Origin: Petroclostridium sp. X23
Lineage (GTDB): Bacteria; Bacillota; Clostridia; SK-Y3
NCBI RefSeq assembly: GCF_030013905.1
Contig: NZ_CP124862.1
Location: 5,448,511-5,512,510, forward strand
Length of the DNA: 64,000 nucleotides
Direction: 5' to 3'
The notes beneath the pieces were generated by a model, which had not been told where the DNA came from, ran no database searches, and was given only the letters and a program-made list of their open reading frames with translations. Of the stretch, positions 43,034-52,909 are shown piece by piece. Every line of letters starts with the position of its first letter. Positions within the stretch are counted from its first letter, which is position 1. A program made the position numbers and the translations under genes.

Positions 43034-43354
43034 ATGAAGGATAAAACAGTAGAACCGGGGCATAAGGTTACAACGGAAAATGAAGAAGTAAAAAAAGAAA
43101 CCACTGCTCCGGATACAAATACAGTTAAAGCGGAAGATACTCAGGAAACTAAAGCGACAGAAGCAGATGAAGCCACTACAGAAACTGAGAAAAAAGAAAC
43201 CAAAAAAAGCGAGGCCCCTGTGTTCACATTAACAGGAGCTGCTTCCTTTGTATCTATGGGGGTTAAATTTGAAAAAGGAAAGGCTGTACCCGTAGACAAT
43301 AAGAAACTGGCCAGCAGGCTAAGGAAAACAGGGTTTTTCAAAGAAGGTGAATAA
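43034..43354 (+). CDS. Low-complexity head protein (YqbF-like)
   Basis: 106 residues. The first ~65 are Thr/Glu/Lys-rich and disordered (TKATEADEATTETEKKETKK). The last ~40 form a small domain (GVKFEKGKAVPVDNKKLASR). Position between capsid and connector genes matches YqbF of skin/PBSX. Possibly a head decoration. Confidence 0.65.
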   Translation: MKDKTVEPGHKVTTENEEVKKETTAPDTNTVKAEDTQETKATEADEATTETEKKETKKSEAPVFTLTGAASFVSMGVKFEKGKAVPVDNKKLASRLRKTGFFKEGE

Positions 43355-43356
43355 TC

Positions 43357-43701
43357 GTGGGATATATTACACCTACAGAGCTTGCGAATTTGGTTAATAG
43401 TGAAGAATTGGAGGGGAAGTCTTCGGACACCCTCCAAATTTTTATAGATGCAGGACAGGAAATGATAGATAAGTACTGTTCAACACAGTTTGAAGATCCT
43501 GCGCCCAGTATCGTAAAAGTAGTAAATGCCGAATTGGTTGGATACCTGTTAAAGGATAATACAAAAGAAACGGATACCACCGGGCCATTAAGCGTAAAGA
43601 ACGATATTAAAGCTTATGAGAATATCTTAAATAAGCTTAGTGGGTACATTTCGAAAGAAGTAATCAATACAAGCAGCAGTATCAGGGTGCAGGTGATTTG
43701 A
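43357..43701 (+). CDS. Head-tail connector protein (gp6/YqbG-like)
   Basis: 114 residues from GTG. YITPTELANLVNSEELEGKS then LQIFIDAGQEMIDKYC matches phage head-tail adaptors, first connector after the capsid. Overlaps the next start. Confidence 0.72.
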   Translation: MGYITPTELANLVNSEELEGKSSDTLQIFIDAGQEMIDKYCSTQFEDPAPSIVKVVNAELVGYLLKDNTKETDTTGPLSVKNDIKAYENILNKLSGYISKEVINTSSSIRVQVI

Positions 43702-44096
43702 TGAAAAAAGACACTATAATGTTGCAGGAATACGTTCCTGTTCAAGACAGCGAAGGGAATATCTCTAATGAGTGGGTAGACGTGGTTGCTTTGGCAGGGA
43801 CACTTCTGCCGATAGGTTCTGAGATGGCTGCGCGCCAATATGGGTATTCTGAGAACGTATCCTATCAGTTTTTTTATAAAGGCACCAATATTAAAGTGAG
43901 AACAGGAAATCGGGTGCTTATATCATTTTCTGAATATCTTAAATTCGGAGAAGGATATACCTTTGAAGAAGATCTCCAGTTTGGCGGAGATACAGATATT
44001 GTTCGGTTTTATATTGTTCATATTGCGGACTACAAGAAAATGAAAGTGCTGCTGTTAGATACGTTTATCGGGAAAATGCAGATAAGAGGCGGTTAA
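43698..44096 (+). CDS. Head closure / adaptor protein (YqbH-like)
   Basis: 132 residues. The beta-rich layout (QEYVPVQDSEGNISNEWVDV, NIKVRTGNRVLISFSEYLKF) fits head-closure proteins of the SPP1 gp16 class. Translationally coupled to the connector gene by a 4-bp overlap. Assigned mainly on position and fold pattern. Confidence 0.65.
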   Translation: MMKKDTIMLQEYVPVQDSEGNISNEWVDVVALAGTLLPIGSEMAARQYGYSENVSYQFFYKGTNIKVRTGNRVLISFSEYLKFGEGYTFEEDLQFGGDTDIVRFYIVHIADYKKMKVLLLDTFIGKMQIRGG

Positions 44097-44098
44097 TT

Positions 44099-44644
44099 AT
44101 GAATCCAGATATAAAAAAGCAGACAGAAGCCCTTAAAAAGAAATTCCGGGAAACTAGTAAAAAGGTGAAAACAGAAATGGACCGCGCCATTGTAAAGTGT
44201 GCGCAGAAGGTTGAACGGGACGCTAAAAAAAAGTGTACCGTGGATACTGGCAGGCTTCGAAGCAGCATCACGCATAGGCTAAAGCATGAAGATGCCACGA
44301 AACCGGTAGGGGAAGTAGGCACCAATGTAGAATATGCACCTCATGTTGAATTTGGGACTTCTCCCCATGAGATCCGGCCAGTGAATGCGAAAGCGTTGGC
44401 ATGGACTGCAAAGGGACAAGTCGGCCAGTTTAATAAAAACGGCGGCGGAGGAACTACACACAGGCGCTATTATGTCAAATCGGATGGTACTGCGACATTT
44501 AACAAAGAAGATACTCGACAGTTTGCGCAGGTAGTACATCATCCGGGAACAAAACCAAAGCCTTATTTGTACCCCGCACTCAATGAAAATAAAGAATACA
44601 TCAGGAAAACTATTGCAGACGCAATAAAGAAGGTGGCTGATTAA
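44099..44644 (+). CDS. HK97 gp10-like neck/tail-completion protein (YqbI-like)
   Basis: 181 residues. The N-terminal basic helix, CTVDTGRLRSSITHRLKHED, EFGTSPHEIRPVNAKALAW and HHPGTKPKPYLYPAL are the hallmark blocks of this neck family. Confidence 0.85.
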   Translation: MNPDIKKQTEALKKKFRETSKKVKTEMDRAIVKCAQKVERDAKKKCTVDTGRLRSSITHRLKHEDATKPVGEVGTNVEYAPHVEFGTSPHEIRPVNAKALAWTAKGQVGQFNKNGGGGTTHRRYYVKSDGTATFNKEDTRQFAQVVHHPGTKPKPYLYPALNENKEYIRKTIADAIKKVAD

Positions 44645-45036
44645 TGTTTAATGCTAAAGAAGCCATAAAAAGTGCTTTTACTAATGATGCAACGCTTGTG
44701 GCCATGCTGGGTAAGATTAAAACTGCAAGAAAGCAAGATATCCCTTTACCGAGCATTTTTACCAGCTACCCAAAAGCATGGGATGGACTTCCGGCAATAT
44801 CTTACTATGAGTTAGATAACGCTGATAGTGAGTTTGCGGATGATGAGTGCATTGGTGAAGAAATAGTTGTTATGATAGACATTTGGAGTGAAGGGAGCAC
44901 AACAGCAATATTTAGAAGAGTGGATTACCTTATGAAACAAATGGGATTTGTCCGGGAAGCTGCTCCGGACGTACCGGATCCGAATGTTAACCATAAAGCA
45001 GTAAGATACAAGATTATAAAGGAGGTTGAAGAATAA
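44644..45036 (+). CDS. Tail terminator-like protein (YqbJ-like)
   Basis: 130 residues: alpha/beta with AISYYELDNADSEFADDECI and VMIDIWSEGSTTAIFRRVDY. It sits between the gp10-like neck gene and the tail tube gene, the usual place for the terminator. Start and stop overlap neighbours by one base. Confidence 0.72.
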   Translation: MFNAKEAIKSAFTNDATLVAMLGKIKTARKQDIPLPSIFTSYPKAWDGLPAISYYELDNADSEFADDECIGEEIVVMIDIWSEGSTTAIFRRVDYLMKQMGFVREAAPDVPDPNVNHKAVRYKIIKEVEE

Positions 45037-45608
45037 TGCCTAGAATAGGAGTAGCTAGTTTAGTAGTAGCAAAAGTAACTCAAGATACTGTAGATGGTGT
45101 AACCTATGATACGCCGGTGAAATTCACAAAAAAGCTTATCCGGATTGGATACCAGCCAACGGTAAACCGGGTTAATTTAGAGGCTGACGATCAAATCGTT
45201 GAAACAGTAACCGGCAAGGGGGAAACAAGGGTTACTATCGATGTGACTGATTTAACCCCTACAGAAAAAGCGCTATTGTTAGGGAGTGGAACAGTACAAA
45301 ATGGTATGCGTATCTCCAATAAGGATGATCAGGCACCGTATTTCTGTGTAATGTTCAAATCAAAGAAATCCAGTGGTGGATATAGATACGTAAAACTCCT
45401 GAAAGTTCAATTCCAGGAGAACAATGAAACTTATGAAACCAAAAGACAGACCCCGGCATTTCAGAACCCTACCATTGAGGGAGTGGCCATTCCACGAATC
45501 TACGATGGTAATGATATAGTGGATGCGGATGATGATGAATCAACCTGGGATGCTTCATTGGCAACTAATTGGTTTACATCAGGAGATATTCCTACAGTAA
45601 CACCATAA
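45036..45608 (+). CDS. Major tail protein (phi13 family)
   Basis: 190 residues. MPRIGVASLVVAKVTQDTVD, PVKFTKKLIRIGYQPTVNRV, DLTPTEKALLLGSGTVQNGM and PTIEGVAIPRIYDGND are typical of phi13-family tail tube proteins, which stack as hexamers along the tape measure. A GC-rich hairpin follows. Confidence 0.87.
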   Translation: MPRIGVASLVVAKVTQDTVDGVTYDTPVKFTKKLIRIGYQPTVNRVNLEADDQIVETVTGKGETRVTIDVTDLTPTEKALLLGSGTVQNGMRISNKDDQAPYFCVMFKSKKSSGGYRYVKLLKVQFQENNETYETKRQTPAFQNPTIEGVAIPRIYDGNDIVDADDDESTWDASLATNWFTSGDIPTVTP

Positions 45609-45609
45609 T

Positions 45610-45632
45610 AAACGGGGAAGATCTCCCCGTTT
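45610..45632 (+). terminator. Hairpin between tail tube and tail chaperone genes
   Basis: AAACGGGGA / TCCCCGTTT, loop AGATC. It would let the abundant tube message end here while some polymerase reads on to the chaperone. Confidence 0.65.
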
Positions 45633-45657
45633 GACTATTTTATAGGGAGGAATAGAA

Positions 45658-46011
45658 GTGAACAAATCACTTTCTTATATAAAAAAATCCGGAGTAAAAA
45701 TTAAATTAGCCGATGGGAAAATCCATGAATTGAAGTATGATATGAATTCCTTGGAGTATTTGAACGAAGAATTTGGTTCTATCAAAAATTTGGATAGTAT
45801 TGAGTTGGATAATCCGAAAAACATAAAGATCCTTATGCGTGCAGGTCTGCTGCATGAATATGAAGAAGGGCAAGAACCTACTTTAAGAGAGATCGGTAAA
45901 CTTTTAGATGTAGAAATGATCATGAACTTTGAAAAATACATCGGTGATGCATTGCTCTTATCTATGCCTGAAACTGATGATGAAAATATAGCAGCTGTTA
46001 AAAAAAAATAG
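45658..46011 (+). CDS. Tail assembly chaperone, short (G-type) product
   Basis: 117 residues from GTG (GGGAGG upstream). SGVKIKLADGKIHELKYDMN and MRAGLLHEYEEGQEPTLREI fit the G-type chaperone between tail tube and tape measure. Ribosomes reading to the end stop right after nine A residues. Slipping back one base there continues into a downstream frame. Confidence 0.82.
   Translation: MNKSLSYIKKSGVKIKLADGKIHELKYDMNSLEYLNEEFGSIKNLDSIELDNPKNIKILMRAGLLHEYEEGQEPTLREIGKLLDVEMIMNFEKYIGDALLLSMPETDDENIAAVKKK
46000..46008 (+). promoter_or_regulatory. A9 slippery site for -1 programmed frameshift
   Basis: GTT AAA AAA AAA TAG: nine A residues immediately before the zero-frame stop allow tandem -1 slippage of two Lys tRNAs. 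Confidence 0.75.
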
Positions 46012-46196
46012 AAGATGAAGACGGAGAAATAGACTTTGGAAGGTTGTTTTACCTATGGACAGTCGAATTAAATCAACCTGAAGAAAAGTTTTGGAAGAAA
46101 ACATTAAGACAGATATATCATCTCTTAGAGCATCATCGTCAGTTTAATACAGTAAAGGATCCGGAAGATGAAGAAGTGTTTATAGATCAAATTTAA
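46008..46196 (+). CDS. GT-type extension of the tail chaperone (-1 frame)
   Basis: 62 codons without a ribosome site, reached only by frameshift from the G frame. The frame reads IEDEDGEIDFGRLFYLWTVE and ends at 46194-46196, eight bases before the tape measure gene. Acidic, helical and protein-like (HHLLEHHR-type helix), it matches the T region that binds the tape measure in siphoviruses. It is too short and start-less to be called by itself. Confidence 0.72.
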   Translation: MEDEDGEIDFGRLFYLWTVELNQPEEKFWKKTLRQIYHLLEHHRQFNTVKDPEDEEVFIDQI

Positions 46197-46205
46197 AGGG
46201 GGTGG

Positions 46206-49200
46206 ATGCAATTGACGATAGGAGAGTTCTTGGTAAAGATAGGCGGAGATACTACAGACTTAGATAATAAAATGGACCGTACAGTTAAAAAACTCGATAC
46301 ATTCGGAGGTCAGATAAACCGTGTTACATCTTACGTTAGAGCGGCTTTTGCAGGATATGCCGGGAAAAAGCTATTCGATTTTACTGTAGGCAGTAACGCG
46401 GATTTTGAGCAGTATACTACCAGCTTTGAAGTATTATTAGGCAGTGTCGATCGTGCAAGAGAACATATGCAGTATCTCTTTGATTATGCAGCACACACCC
46501 CTTTTGAACTACCTCAGGTAATAGAAGCATCAAAACTATTAGAGACGTTCGGATTAGAAACCCAGCAATACCTAACGCAAATAGGTAATACGGCCAGTGC
46601 CTTTAATGTTCCGATGACCCAGGTCGCTGATGCAATAGGGCGGTTATCCGCAGGCCAAACCGGGGAAGCAATGGAGCAGTTAAGACGGTTGGGTATTTCT
46701 GCAAAACAACTCGGAGAAATGGATATAGAATTTGATAAAGGCGGGCAGCTTAAAACTTCCATATCAAAGACTATGGATGCAGTACTTGCTATTATGGATA
46801 AAAAATATCAAGGGATGATGGATGAGCAGAGTAAAACCTTTAATGGGTTATTTTCTACGCTGTCGGATAATTTACAAGCTTTTGGCCGTAAGGTTGGCGA
46901 TGATGTATTTGACAAATTAAAAGGTAAACTAGAAGAATTTATGGCTGCGTGGGATCAGTGGAGTAGTGACGGCACGATAGATAGAGTAGCTGAGGATTTT
47001 GGTACATTCCTGGTAAATGTAGTAGAGAATGTATCAAAGGCTATAAGGTTAATAGCTGAGTATGGCAAAGAGATTGTTGTGTTAACAGGCGCTATTGTAG
47101 GCTTAACCACGGCATTGAAGATTGCTGCTACTGTACAGGCCGCATTCAATGTAACGGCTGCAGCTAATCCGTATATCGCACTTGCAGCTGGAATTGCTGC
47201 CGTGACTGGTGGAATTTTGGCATATAACTATATGGCCAAAGAATCAGAAAAGGTTACCTATGCTCAGATAGCTGCAGAAAGAAAACAAATATCTGAAACG
47301 GATAAGCTATTAAGCCAATATGATGAGCTGCAAACTAAAGTATCTCAGAATAAAGTAAAAGGCGAAGAACTGGAAAGCGCAAAGAAGAAATTACATGAAA
47401 TAGAAAAAAAGTTAGCTGAGATTTTTCCTGATGTGGCAGATGGAATTGACCAGGAAAATCAGAAGTATGCTACGCAGATTGGTCTCATCAATGACTTGAA
47501 TGAAATTAAGAAAAAAGAGCATTTGGAGAGCATAAGACGGTTGCAGGTTGAGAGCAGCGCCCAAATGCCATATTTAAATGCATTGTTAAATTCTACTAAT
47601 ATTTCTCTGAAAAATGCTGAAACTATGATGGAGAACAGCAAAAGTGAATACGAAAAAAATCAATTAAGTCTTTCTCAATATCAAAGACAAAAGAGCGCTA
47701 AAGAATATACCGATGCAATGGCGAAGGTAAATGAGCTAAAAGCAGAGAAAGCTAGAATTGAAGCAGAAATGTCAAAGTATAAAAACGCAATGCTTGAGGT
47801 CACTGTATCAGAATATATGGCTAATAATTCCCTTCCACCCGAGTTGCAACATTTCCTTAATCTTGATGGAAGTGATCTATATTCAGATAAGAGTTCCGAA
47901 AATGGTAAAGACGGAAAAGATAAAGATGGAAAAGGTACCGGATCCGGTTCATATGAAAATGAGGCGTTAGATTCTGCGCTTCGAATTTTAGAGCATAAAA
48001 AAAGAATGAACCAGTTAACATTAGAGGATGAGCTTAATATGCTTGCTGTAATTAAAGCAGCATATGCAAAAACCTCTGATGAAATCATGAATCTGGATGA
48101 AGAAATGTATGCTATATCAAAAGAGATTAAAGATAAGCGATTGCAGGATTCTGTTGACTGGATAAACGAACGAAAGTCTTTAAATGAAATGTCCATAGAA
48201 GAAGAGATAGAGGCATGGACACGGGTGTATGAGAATCAGAAAGACAACCTGGAGGCAATAAATACAGCGGCGGTAAATTTATACCGGTTAAGAAAAGAAT
48301 TGATTCAGCAAGAGCTTGAGGAAGCAGAAACCGCATTAGATAAAAGGGCAAAGGACTCAAACGATTGGATTGAAGAGCAAAAATTATACGGGCAACTTTC
48401 TGAATTAGAAGAGATTGCGGCATATAACCGGATGATCCAATACCATAAAGAGTATCTGAATAAGATCATGCAGGATGAAAAAATTGCGCAGCAAGATAAG
48501 GACCGTATTAACGAAGAAGAGCAGGATACAATTAGGGATTTGGAATATAAAAAGTATAATATCCGGAAAGAGTTCCTTGAAAAACAGGTAAATGAATATA
48601 TAGAGGCAAAGCGTAAGCAATATGATGCAGAAGAAGCAGAGGAAGAAAAACGGTTAAATGATAAGCTTAAAGCAGTAGATAGAGAATATGAAGACTTAGA
48701 ATATGAACAAAAAGAAGAACAACGTGCTGAAAAGTTAGTAGAATTACGTAAAAAAGAACAGCTTTATCTTAATGCTGTTACTGAGCAAGGAAATGAAACG
48801 CTCAAAGAGATCCAAGCACAGATTAATGAAATTATACTGGAGCAAGAGCAGGATAAGCGGGAAATTGAAAAGCGTGACCGCAAAGATGCGATTGAAGAAG
48901 AAATTGAAGATAATAGAGAAAAATATGATAAATTACGTGATGATTTAGACACTGAACAGGATGCAATGCTTTCTAGTATCGCGCAATTTGCAAAAGAAAA
49001 TACAGCAATCTTTACTAATGCAAATCAGAATTTCAGCAATGGATTGCTAAGATCTATGCAGATATTTGAATCGCAAATGGATAAGCAAATGAGCTCTGGA
49101 TTAGCAAAACTACAAAGGTTTGTGAGTGAGTATAATAAGATCGCCTCAGAGCTACAAAATATGACCACGGCGGTTGAAATGCAAGCATCTAGTGTTACTG

Positions 49201-49364
49201 CATCTGCCGGAAGTAGCAGCTCATCTTCTAAAAGTGTGAATGTGGTATTAAACGACTATGGGGATAAAAACATTAATAGCAAAGATGATACGATTGATTA
49301 TACACAGGAATTATTTAATACGGCCACAAATGCAGTAAGGGCAGCAGGGGGGTTATCCGGATGA
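46206..49364 (+). CDS. Tape measure protein
   Basis: 1052 residues. The N-terminal domain (FEVLLGSVDRAREHMQYLFD, HTPFELPQVIEASKLLETFG, QVADAIGRLSAGQTGEAMEQ) is the TMP_2 core. A hydrophobic segment (VVLTGAIVGLTTALKIAATV and PYIALAAGIAAVTGGILAY) and long coiled coils follow. Its length sets tail length. ATG 46206 is close to its GGGGG site; TTG 46212 is an alternative start. Confidence 0.93.
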   Translation: MQLTIGEFLVKIGGDTTDLDNKMDRTVKKLDTFGGQINRVTSYVRAAFAGYAGKKLFDFTVGSNADFEQYTTSFEVLLGSVDRAREHMQYLFDYAAHTPFELPQVIEASKLLETFGLETQQYLTQIGNTASAFNVPMTQVADAIGRLSAGQTGEAMEQLRRLGISAKQLGEMDIEFDKGGQLKTSISKTMDAVLAIMDKKYQGMMDEQSKTFNGLFSTLSDNLQAFGRKVGDDVFDKLKGKLEEFMAAWDQWSSDGTIDRVAEDFGTFLVNVVENVSKAIRLIAEYGKEIVVLTGAIVGLTTALKIAATVQAAFNVTAAANPYIALAAGIAAVTGGILAYNYMAKESEKVTYAQIAAERKQISETDKLLSQYDELQTKVSQNKVKGEELESAKKKLHEIEKKLAEIFPDVADGIDQENQKYATQIGLINDLNEIKKKEHLESIRRLQVESSAQMPYLNALLNSTNISLKNAETMMENSKSEYEKNQLSLSQYQRQKSAKEYTDAMAKVNELKAEKARIEAEMSKYKNAMLEVTVSEYMANNSLPPELQHFLNLDGSDLYSDKSSENGKDGKDKDGKGTGSGSYENEALDSALRILEHKKRMNQLTLEDELNMLAVIKAAYAKTSDEIMNLDEEMYAISKEIKDKRLQDSVDWINERKSLNEMSIEEEIEAWTRVYENQKDNLEAINTAAVNLYRLRKELIQQELEEAETALDKRAKDSNDWIEEQKLYGQLSELEEIAAYNRMIQYHKEYLNKIMQDEKIAQQDKDRINEEEQDTIRDLEYKKYNIRKEFLEKQVNEYIEAKRKQYDAEEAEEEKRLNDKLKAVDREYEDLEYEQKEEQRAEKLVELRKKEQLYLNAVTEQGNETLKEIQAQINEIILEQEQDKREIEKRDRKDAIEEEIEDNREKYDKLRDDLDTEQDAMLSSIAQFAKENTAIFTNANQNFSNGLLRSMQIFESQMDKQMSSGLAKLQRFVSEYNKIASELQNMTTAVEMQASSVTASAGSSSSSSKSVNVVLNDYGDKNINSKDDTIDYTQELFNTATNAVRAAGGLSG

Positions 49365-50173
49365 TGGGATTTGAGTTTAATGGGAAACATTCATATAGAG
49401 ATTTTGGACTAATAATGCAAAGTAAAAACAGGCCGATCCTACCGGAACCTAAGATCGTAGTTGAAGAAATCCCTGATATGGACGGTGAATATGACTATTC
49501 AGATGTGAATCCTGATGGCAGGACAAAATATAAGCCAAGAAATATAGAAATTGACTGTTCCTTTAAAGATCGTAATATTGCGCATATTATAGCGCGTGGA
49601 CATCAGATTGCCGCATGGCTGGCCTGCGGAGAAAAACAGTTGATATTCGATGATGAATCTGCTGTTTTTTATTTAGGGAGAGTAGTCAATAGGCTGGATC
49701 TGGCCACGCAAATATCAAAAATAGGAAGGTTTACACTGCAATTTAAGTGTAGACCTTTTGCATTTTCTAGAGTGCTTTCAACGGAAGATATCTGGTTTGG
49801 TCAAGGGCTTATGTTTGGATATGGTTATAAGCTTGATATGGTTCCTACATCTTTCGCTATAACAGGGCCCGTAGCGCTGAATATCTATAATCCCGGAACA
49901 TATGTGAAGCCTCTAATACGAATTACAGGGAGCTTTACAAATATTTCGTTTTCAGCAAACGGTAAGACACTTACTTATAATACCCCTGTATCATTTTCTA
50001 CGGTTGAAATTGATTGCGCAAAGATAGAAGCCGTAAAGGCTGGTTCGGAAAATGTGCTCAGCAGCATTACAGGCGATTTTATTGAGTTTGGCAACGGCAA
50101 CAATACACTGCAAATTAGCGGTACAGGGCTATCTTGTATGGTTGATTTTATATTCAATTATTTATATTTATAA
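49361..50173 (+). CDS. Distal tail protein (Dit)
   Basis: 270 residues. FEFNGKHSYRDFGLIMQSKN, DGEYDYSDVNPDGRTKYKPR, HIIARGHQIAAWLACGEKQL and FTLQFKCRPFAF are classic Dit features. It forms the baseplate hub of siphovirus tails, which argues for a long non-contractile tail. Overlaps the tape measure stop by 4 bp. Confidence 0.87.
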   Translation: MMGFEFNGKHSYRDFGLIMQSKNRPILPEPKIVVEEIPDMDGEYDYSDVNPDGRTKYKPRNIEIDCSFKDRNIAHIIARGHQIAAWLACGEKQLIFDDESAVFYLGRVVNRLDLATQISKIGRFTLQFKCRPFAFSRVLSTEDIWFGQGLMFGYGYKLDMVPTSFAITGPVALNIYNPGTYVKPLIRITGSFTNISFSANGKTLTYNTPVSFSTVEIDCAKIEAVKAGSENVLSSITGDFIEFGNGNNTLQISGTGLSCMVDFIFNYLYL

Positions 50174-50188
50174 AGGTGGTGGTGGCAT

Positions 50189-52516
50189 ATGGCGAATACT
50201 GAAGCAAATATTACTCAAATAGGCATAGACCTTAGTTTGAATACTAAAGACCTTATTAATGAAAATTTTGAAAATTTAAAGTCAAAAGACGTACAAAATT
50301 ATTCAGAATTACAACAAATACAGCAAACGGCGGATACAAATCTCCAAAATCAGATCAATGAAGGAAATACGGCACTGACAAACCATAAGAATAGCACGGA
50401 CCATCCGGCAAAAAAAATTACGTTTGATCGGGCAGGAACCTCTATGGCATCAACTAACGTAGAGGACGCCATAAAAGAAAATCATAACCGTGTTGGGAAT
50501 ATACTTAATTCACCGATTGATGGGACTGTAGCCGCACAAATGGTTACGGATATGAAAAACTCTGCGGTAAAGGGAAAGGTATTTAATACGCCCACAGATC
50601 GACTTGAAGAACTGGAAGCAGATGTAGAAGATACGAAGGAACCAAAGTATTCTACTCCACAGGAGCAAACGGCCAGCATATTTAGCATTCCAGCTGACAG
50701 CGCTATTGGGCCATTTAACGTGCTAAATTTGCAAGGCAGAACCTTATATAACTACGTTAATAATGGTACTGATTATGCAAACTGGTCAACGGATGCAGGA
50801 AGTACAAAAGGCGCTACTGGTATACACCTTGTTGCGGCCGCAGGTAATGAATTTGCAAAAGTGGCAACTAATTTGAAAGAATCTACAGTTTATACCCTTA
50901 TTTATAACGTAAAAGCATCTAATGCCACAGGAGTATTATCTTTAAATGCGAACTATACAGGGACAAATATAACATTAACTAAAAATATAGGCATAAATAA
51001 AGTTGTATTTACCACGCAACAAACAATAAGCACCAATGAACTGCGTTATTTTCTTAGCGGCGGTATAGATGGAGAATATGTTGATTTTGAACTCTATGCG
51101 ATTTTAGAAGGTGATTATACAGCAGATGCAGGTGTAAATAAGCCTTTTAAATTTGGTGCTAACTCTACAATTGGCGATTTGAGGGTAAAGTGTAGAAATG
51201 ATAAAGGTAATTTGTGGGACGGTACATACGTGGCAGGTAGTTTAGATGCTGCTGGTAACTTTGTATCCTCCGCATCTGGATATAGAAGTACAAACTTAAT
51301 ACCTTGTAAGCCAAACCAAGCGTATACAATTAGTGGCGGTGACCGTTCTTCTGTAAGATTTTTGGACTCTAGCGGAAACGTAGTGCAAAATACAGTAAGC
51401 ACAACAGTTCCGAGAACGGTAACTTCTCCTAGTACTGCTTATAAAATGCAATGGTATTACTCCACTAATGGGACACATACAGAGTTAATGATTAATGAGG
51501 GGACAACTGCTTTACCGTATGCAATACAAGAAGCAAGTATAGTCTACATCTCCCTACAAGATTATCTCCGTAGCCTACCCACCGTGAAAGATGTAATTAG
51601 TGTGGTTGATGGAACTTATACGAAGAAAACCAAAGATGTAGGCTCAACTGTAAAAGTAGCTACGGATTGGATTGTTGTAGATGATGGCTCAACAAATACT
51701 ATAAGATTTAGAAAAGGAGGGTTATTACCTGATATCATTCCCTATACAACCACTCAAGCGGCAAATGCAATACTAGTTATAGGCGGTATAACATTTACAC
51801 CAATACAAGTAACAAGTATAATCGCACAAGATACGGAATGTTTTAGTGTTTCTGCAACTAATGAATTACATATCAAAATTAACAAAAGTAGACTTGCTAC
51901 ATCGGATAACACAGGATTTGAAGCATGGCTACAAGCACAATCAAGTGCGAGTTTAATTTATCAATTGGCGGCGCCTGTTACGACAGAAATTCCTGGATTA
52001 AACAATCTTCAAGCTGGTCCCGGATACACCATTATCGTTGATCCAGCAATCCAAGATCATGAATTCTATAATGGTGGAATTGCTATCAGAAATACTGCGC
52101 TGCCTATTCAGGAAATCGAATCTGTGGTTAAAGTTGAAATTATCGATGAAAAGACCGAAGTATTAACGCCTATCGTTTCTAGCAATATAGTGATTGCAGG
52201 AGACAAATTATCGTTTACGATTACTGGCGCGACGACAGGAGAAAAATATCGGTATGTCTACAAGTATCCGCCGGAGCTTACCACACTACCGACCATCAGC
52301 TATTCATATCCTTTGAACATTGCAGCAGGGTATGAACAGGTTTTGGCCGTACAAAAGCAATTGCAAAAAGAACTAGGTAGTGTGTGGATCACGCTGCTTC
52401 CTCTTGCGGATAAAGAGTTAAAAATGTACATGATCTCCAGTATAGCAACACCCGCCACAGTGACCACAGAGGAACTTGCAAACAAAGTGAATGAAATATT
52501 GACAGTTTGGAGGTGA
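50189..52516 (+). CDS. Tail fibre / upper-baseplate-like protein
   Basis: 775 residues. The N-terminal part has a helical trimer-type segment (QQIQQTADTNLQNQINEGNT) and NHKNSTDHPAKKITFDRAGT, frequent in phage fibres. The middle is beta-rich with glycans-binding-like repeats, and the end is mixed alpha/beta. Likely host recognition. It lies between Dit and the Tal-like gene, an unusual place. Confidence 0.7.
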   Translation: MANTEANITQIGIDLSLNTKDLINENFENLKSKDVQNYSELQQIQQTADTNLQNQINEGNTALTNHKNSTDHPAKKITFDRAGTSMASTNVEDAIKENHNRVGNILNSPIDGTVAAQMVTDMKNSAVKGKVFNTPTDRLEELEADVEDTKEPKYSTPQEQTASIFSIPADSAIGPFNVLNLQGRTLYNYVNNGTDYANWSTDAGSTKGATGIHLVAAAGNEFAKVATNLKESTVYTLIYNVKASNATGVLSLNANYTGTNITLTKNIGINKVVFTTQQTISTNELRYFLSGGIDGEYVDFELYAILEGDYTADAGVNKPFKFGANSTIGDLRVKCRNDKGNLWDGTYVAGSLDAAGNFVSSASGYRSTNLIPCKPNQAYTISGGDRSSVRFLDSSGNVVQNTVSTTVPRTVTSPSTAYKMQWYYSTNGTHTELMINEGTTALPYAIQEASIVYISLQDYLRSLPTVKDVISVVDGTYTKKTKDVGSTVKVATDWIVVDDGSTNTIRFRKGGLLPDIIPYTTTQAANAILVIGGITFTPIQVTSIIAQDTECFSVSATNELHIKINKSRLATSDNTGFEAWLQAQSSASLIYQLAAPVTTEIPGLNNLQAGPGYTIIVDPAIQDHEFYNGGIAIRNTALPIQEIESVVKVEIIDEKTEVLTPIVSSNIVIAGDKLSFTITGATTGEKYRYVYKYPPELTTLPTISYSYPLNIAAGYEQVLAVQKQLQKELGSVWITLLPLADKELKMYMISSIATPATVTTEELANKVNEILTVWR

Positions 52517-52521
52517 TAAAT

Positions 52522-52722
52522 ATGTCAGATGGAAGTACTTACACACCTTTGATGTACGAAGAAATCATGAAGAATTCGCCTACCCTTAAGATGATTGTTG
52601 AAGGTAAAATATCTGAAGAGGTAGCGAAAAAGCAGGCCGAAATTGATTCATTGAAACAGGAAAATCAAATGTTACAGCAAGCAATAATTGAATTAACGCT
52701 TTTGATTGGAGGAGGAATGTAA
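52522..52722 (+). CDS. Small coiled-coil tail-associated protein
   Basis: 66 residues from ATG 52522 (GGAGGTG upstream). MYEEIMKNSPTLKMIVEGKI then KQAEIDSLKQENQMLQQAII forms a short coiled coil. Similar small genes follow fibre genes in many phages. Confidence 0.62.
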   Translation: MSDGSTYTPLMYEEIMKNSPTLKMIVEGKISEEVAKKQAEIDSLKQENQMLQQAIIELTLLIGGGM

Positions 52723-52723
52723 T

Positions 52724-52852
52724 ATGTTTAACAACAACAGTGCTTTAGTTAAAATTTGGGTGCAACAAATCAAAGAAGGAGAATATACCGAAGAGCAGAT
52801 TCCTGAAATATCAAACTTAAAAGAAGTAGTAATATCACTCCTGAAAGGGTGA
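52724..52852 (+). CDS. CD1375-like small protein, copy 1
   Basis: 42 residues, MFNNNSALVKIWVQQIKEGE, with EISNLKEVVISLL. Paralogous to the next gene (shared MFN..SALV.IW and SNL.E.V). Good GGAGGAATG site upstream. Confidence 0.65.
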   Translation: MFNNNSALVKIWVQQIKEGEYTEEQIPEISNLKEVVISLLKG

Positions 52853-52909
52853 TTTTTTATGTTTAAAAAATTATTAGCACTATTAAATAAAATTGAAAGG
52901 ATGATATTC

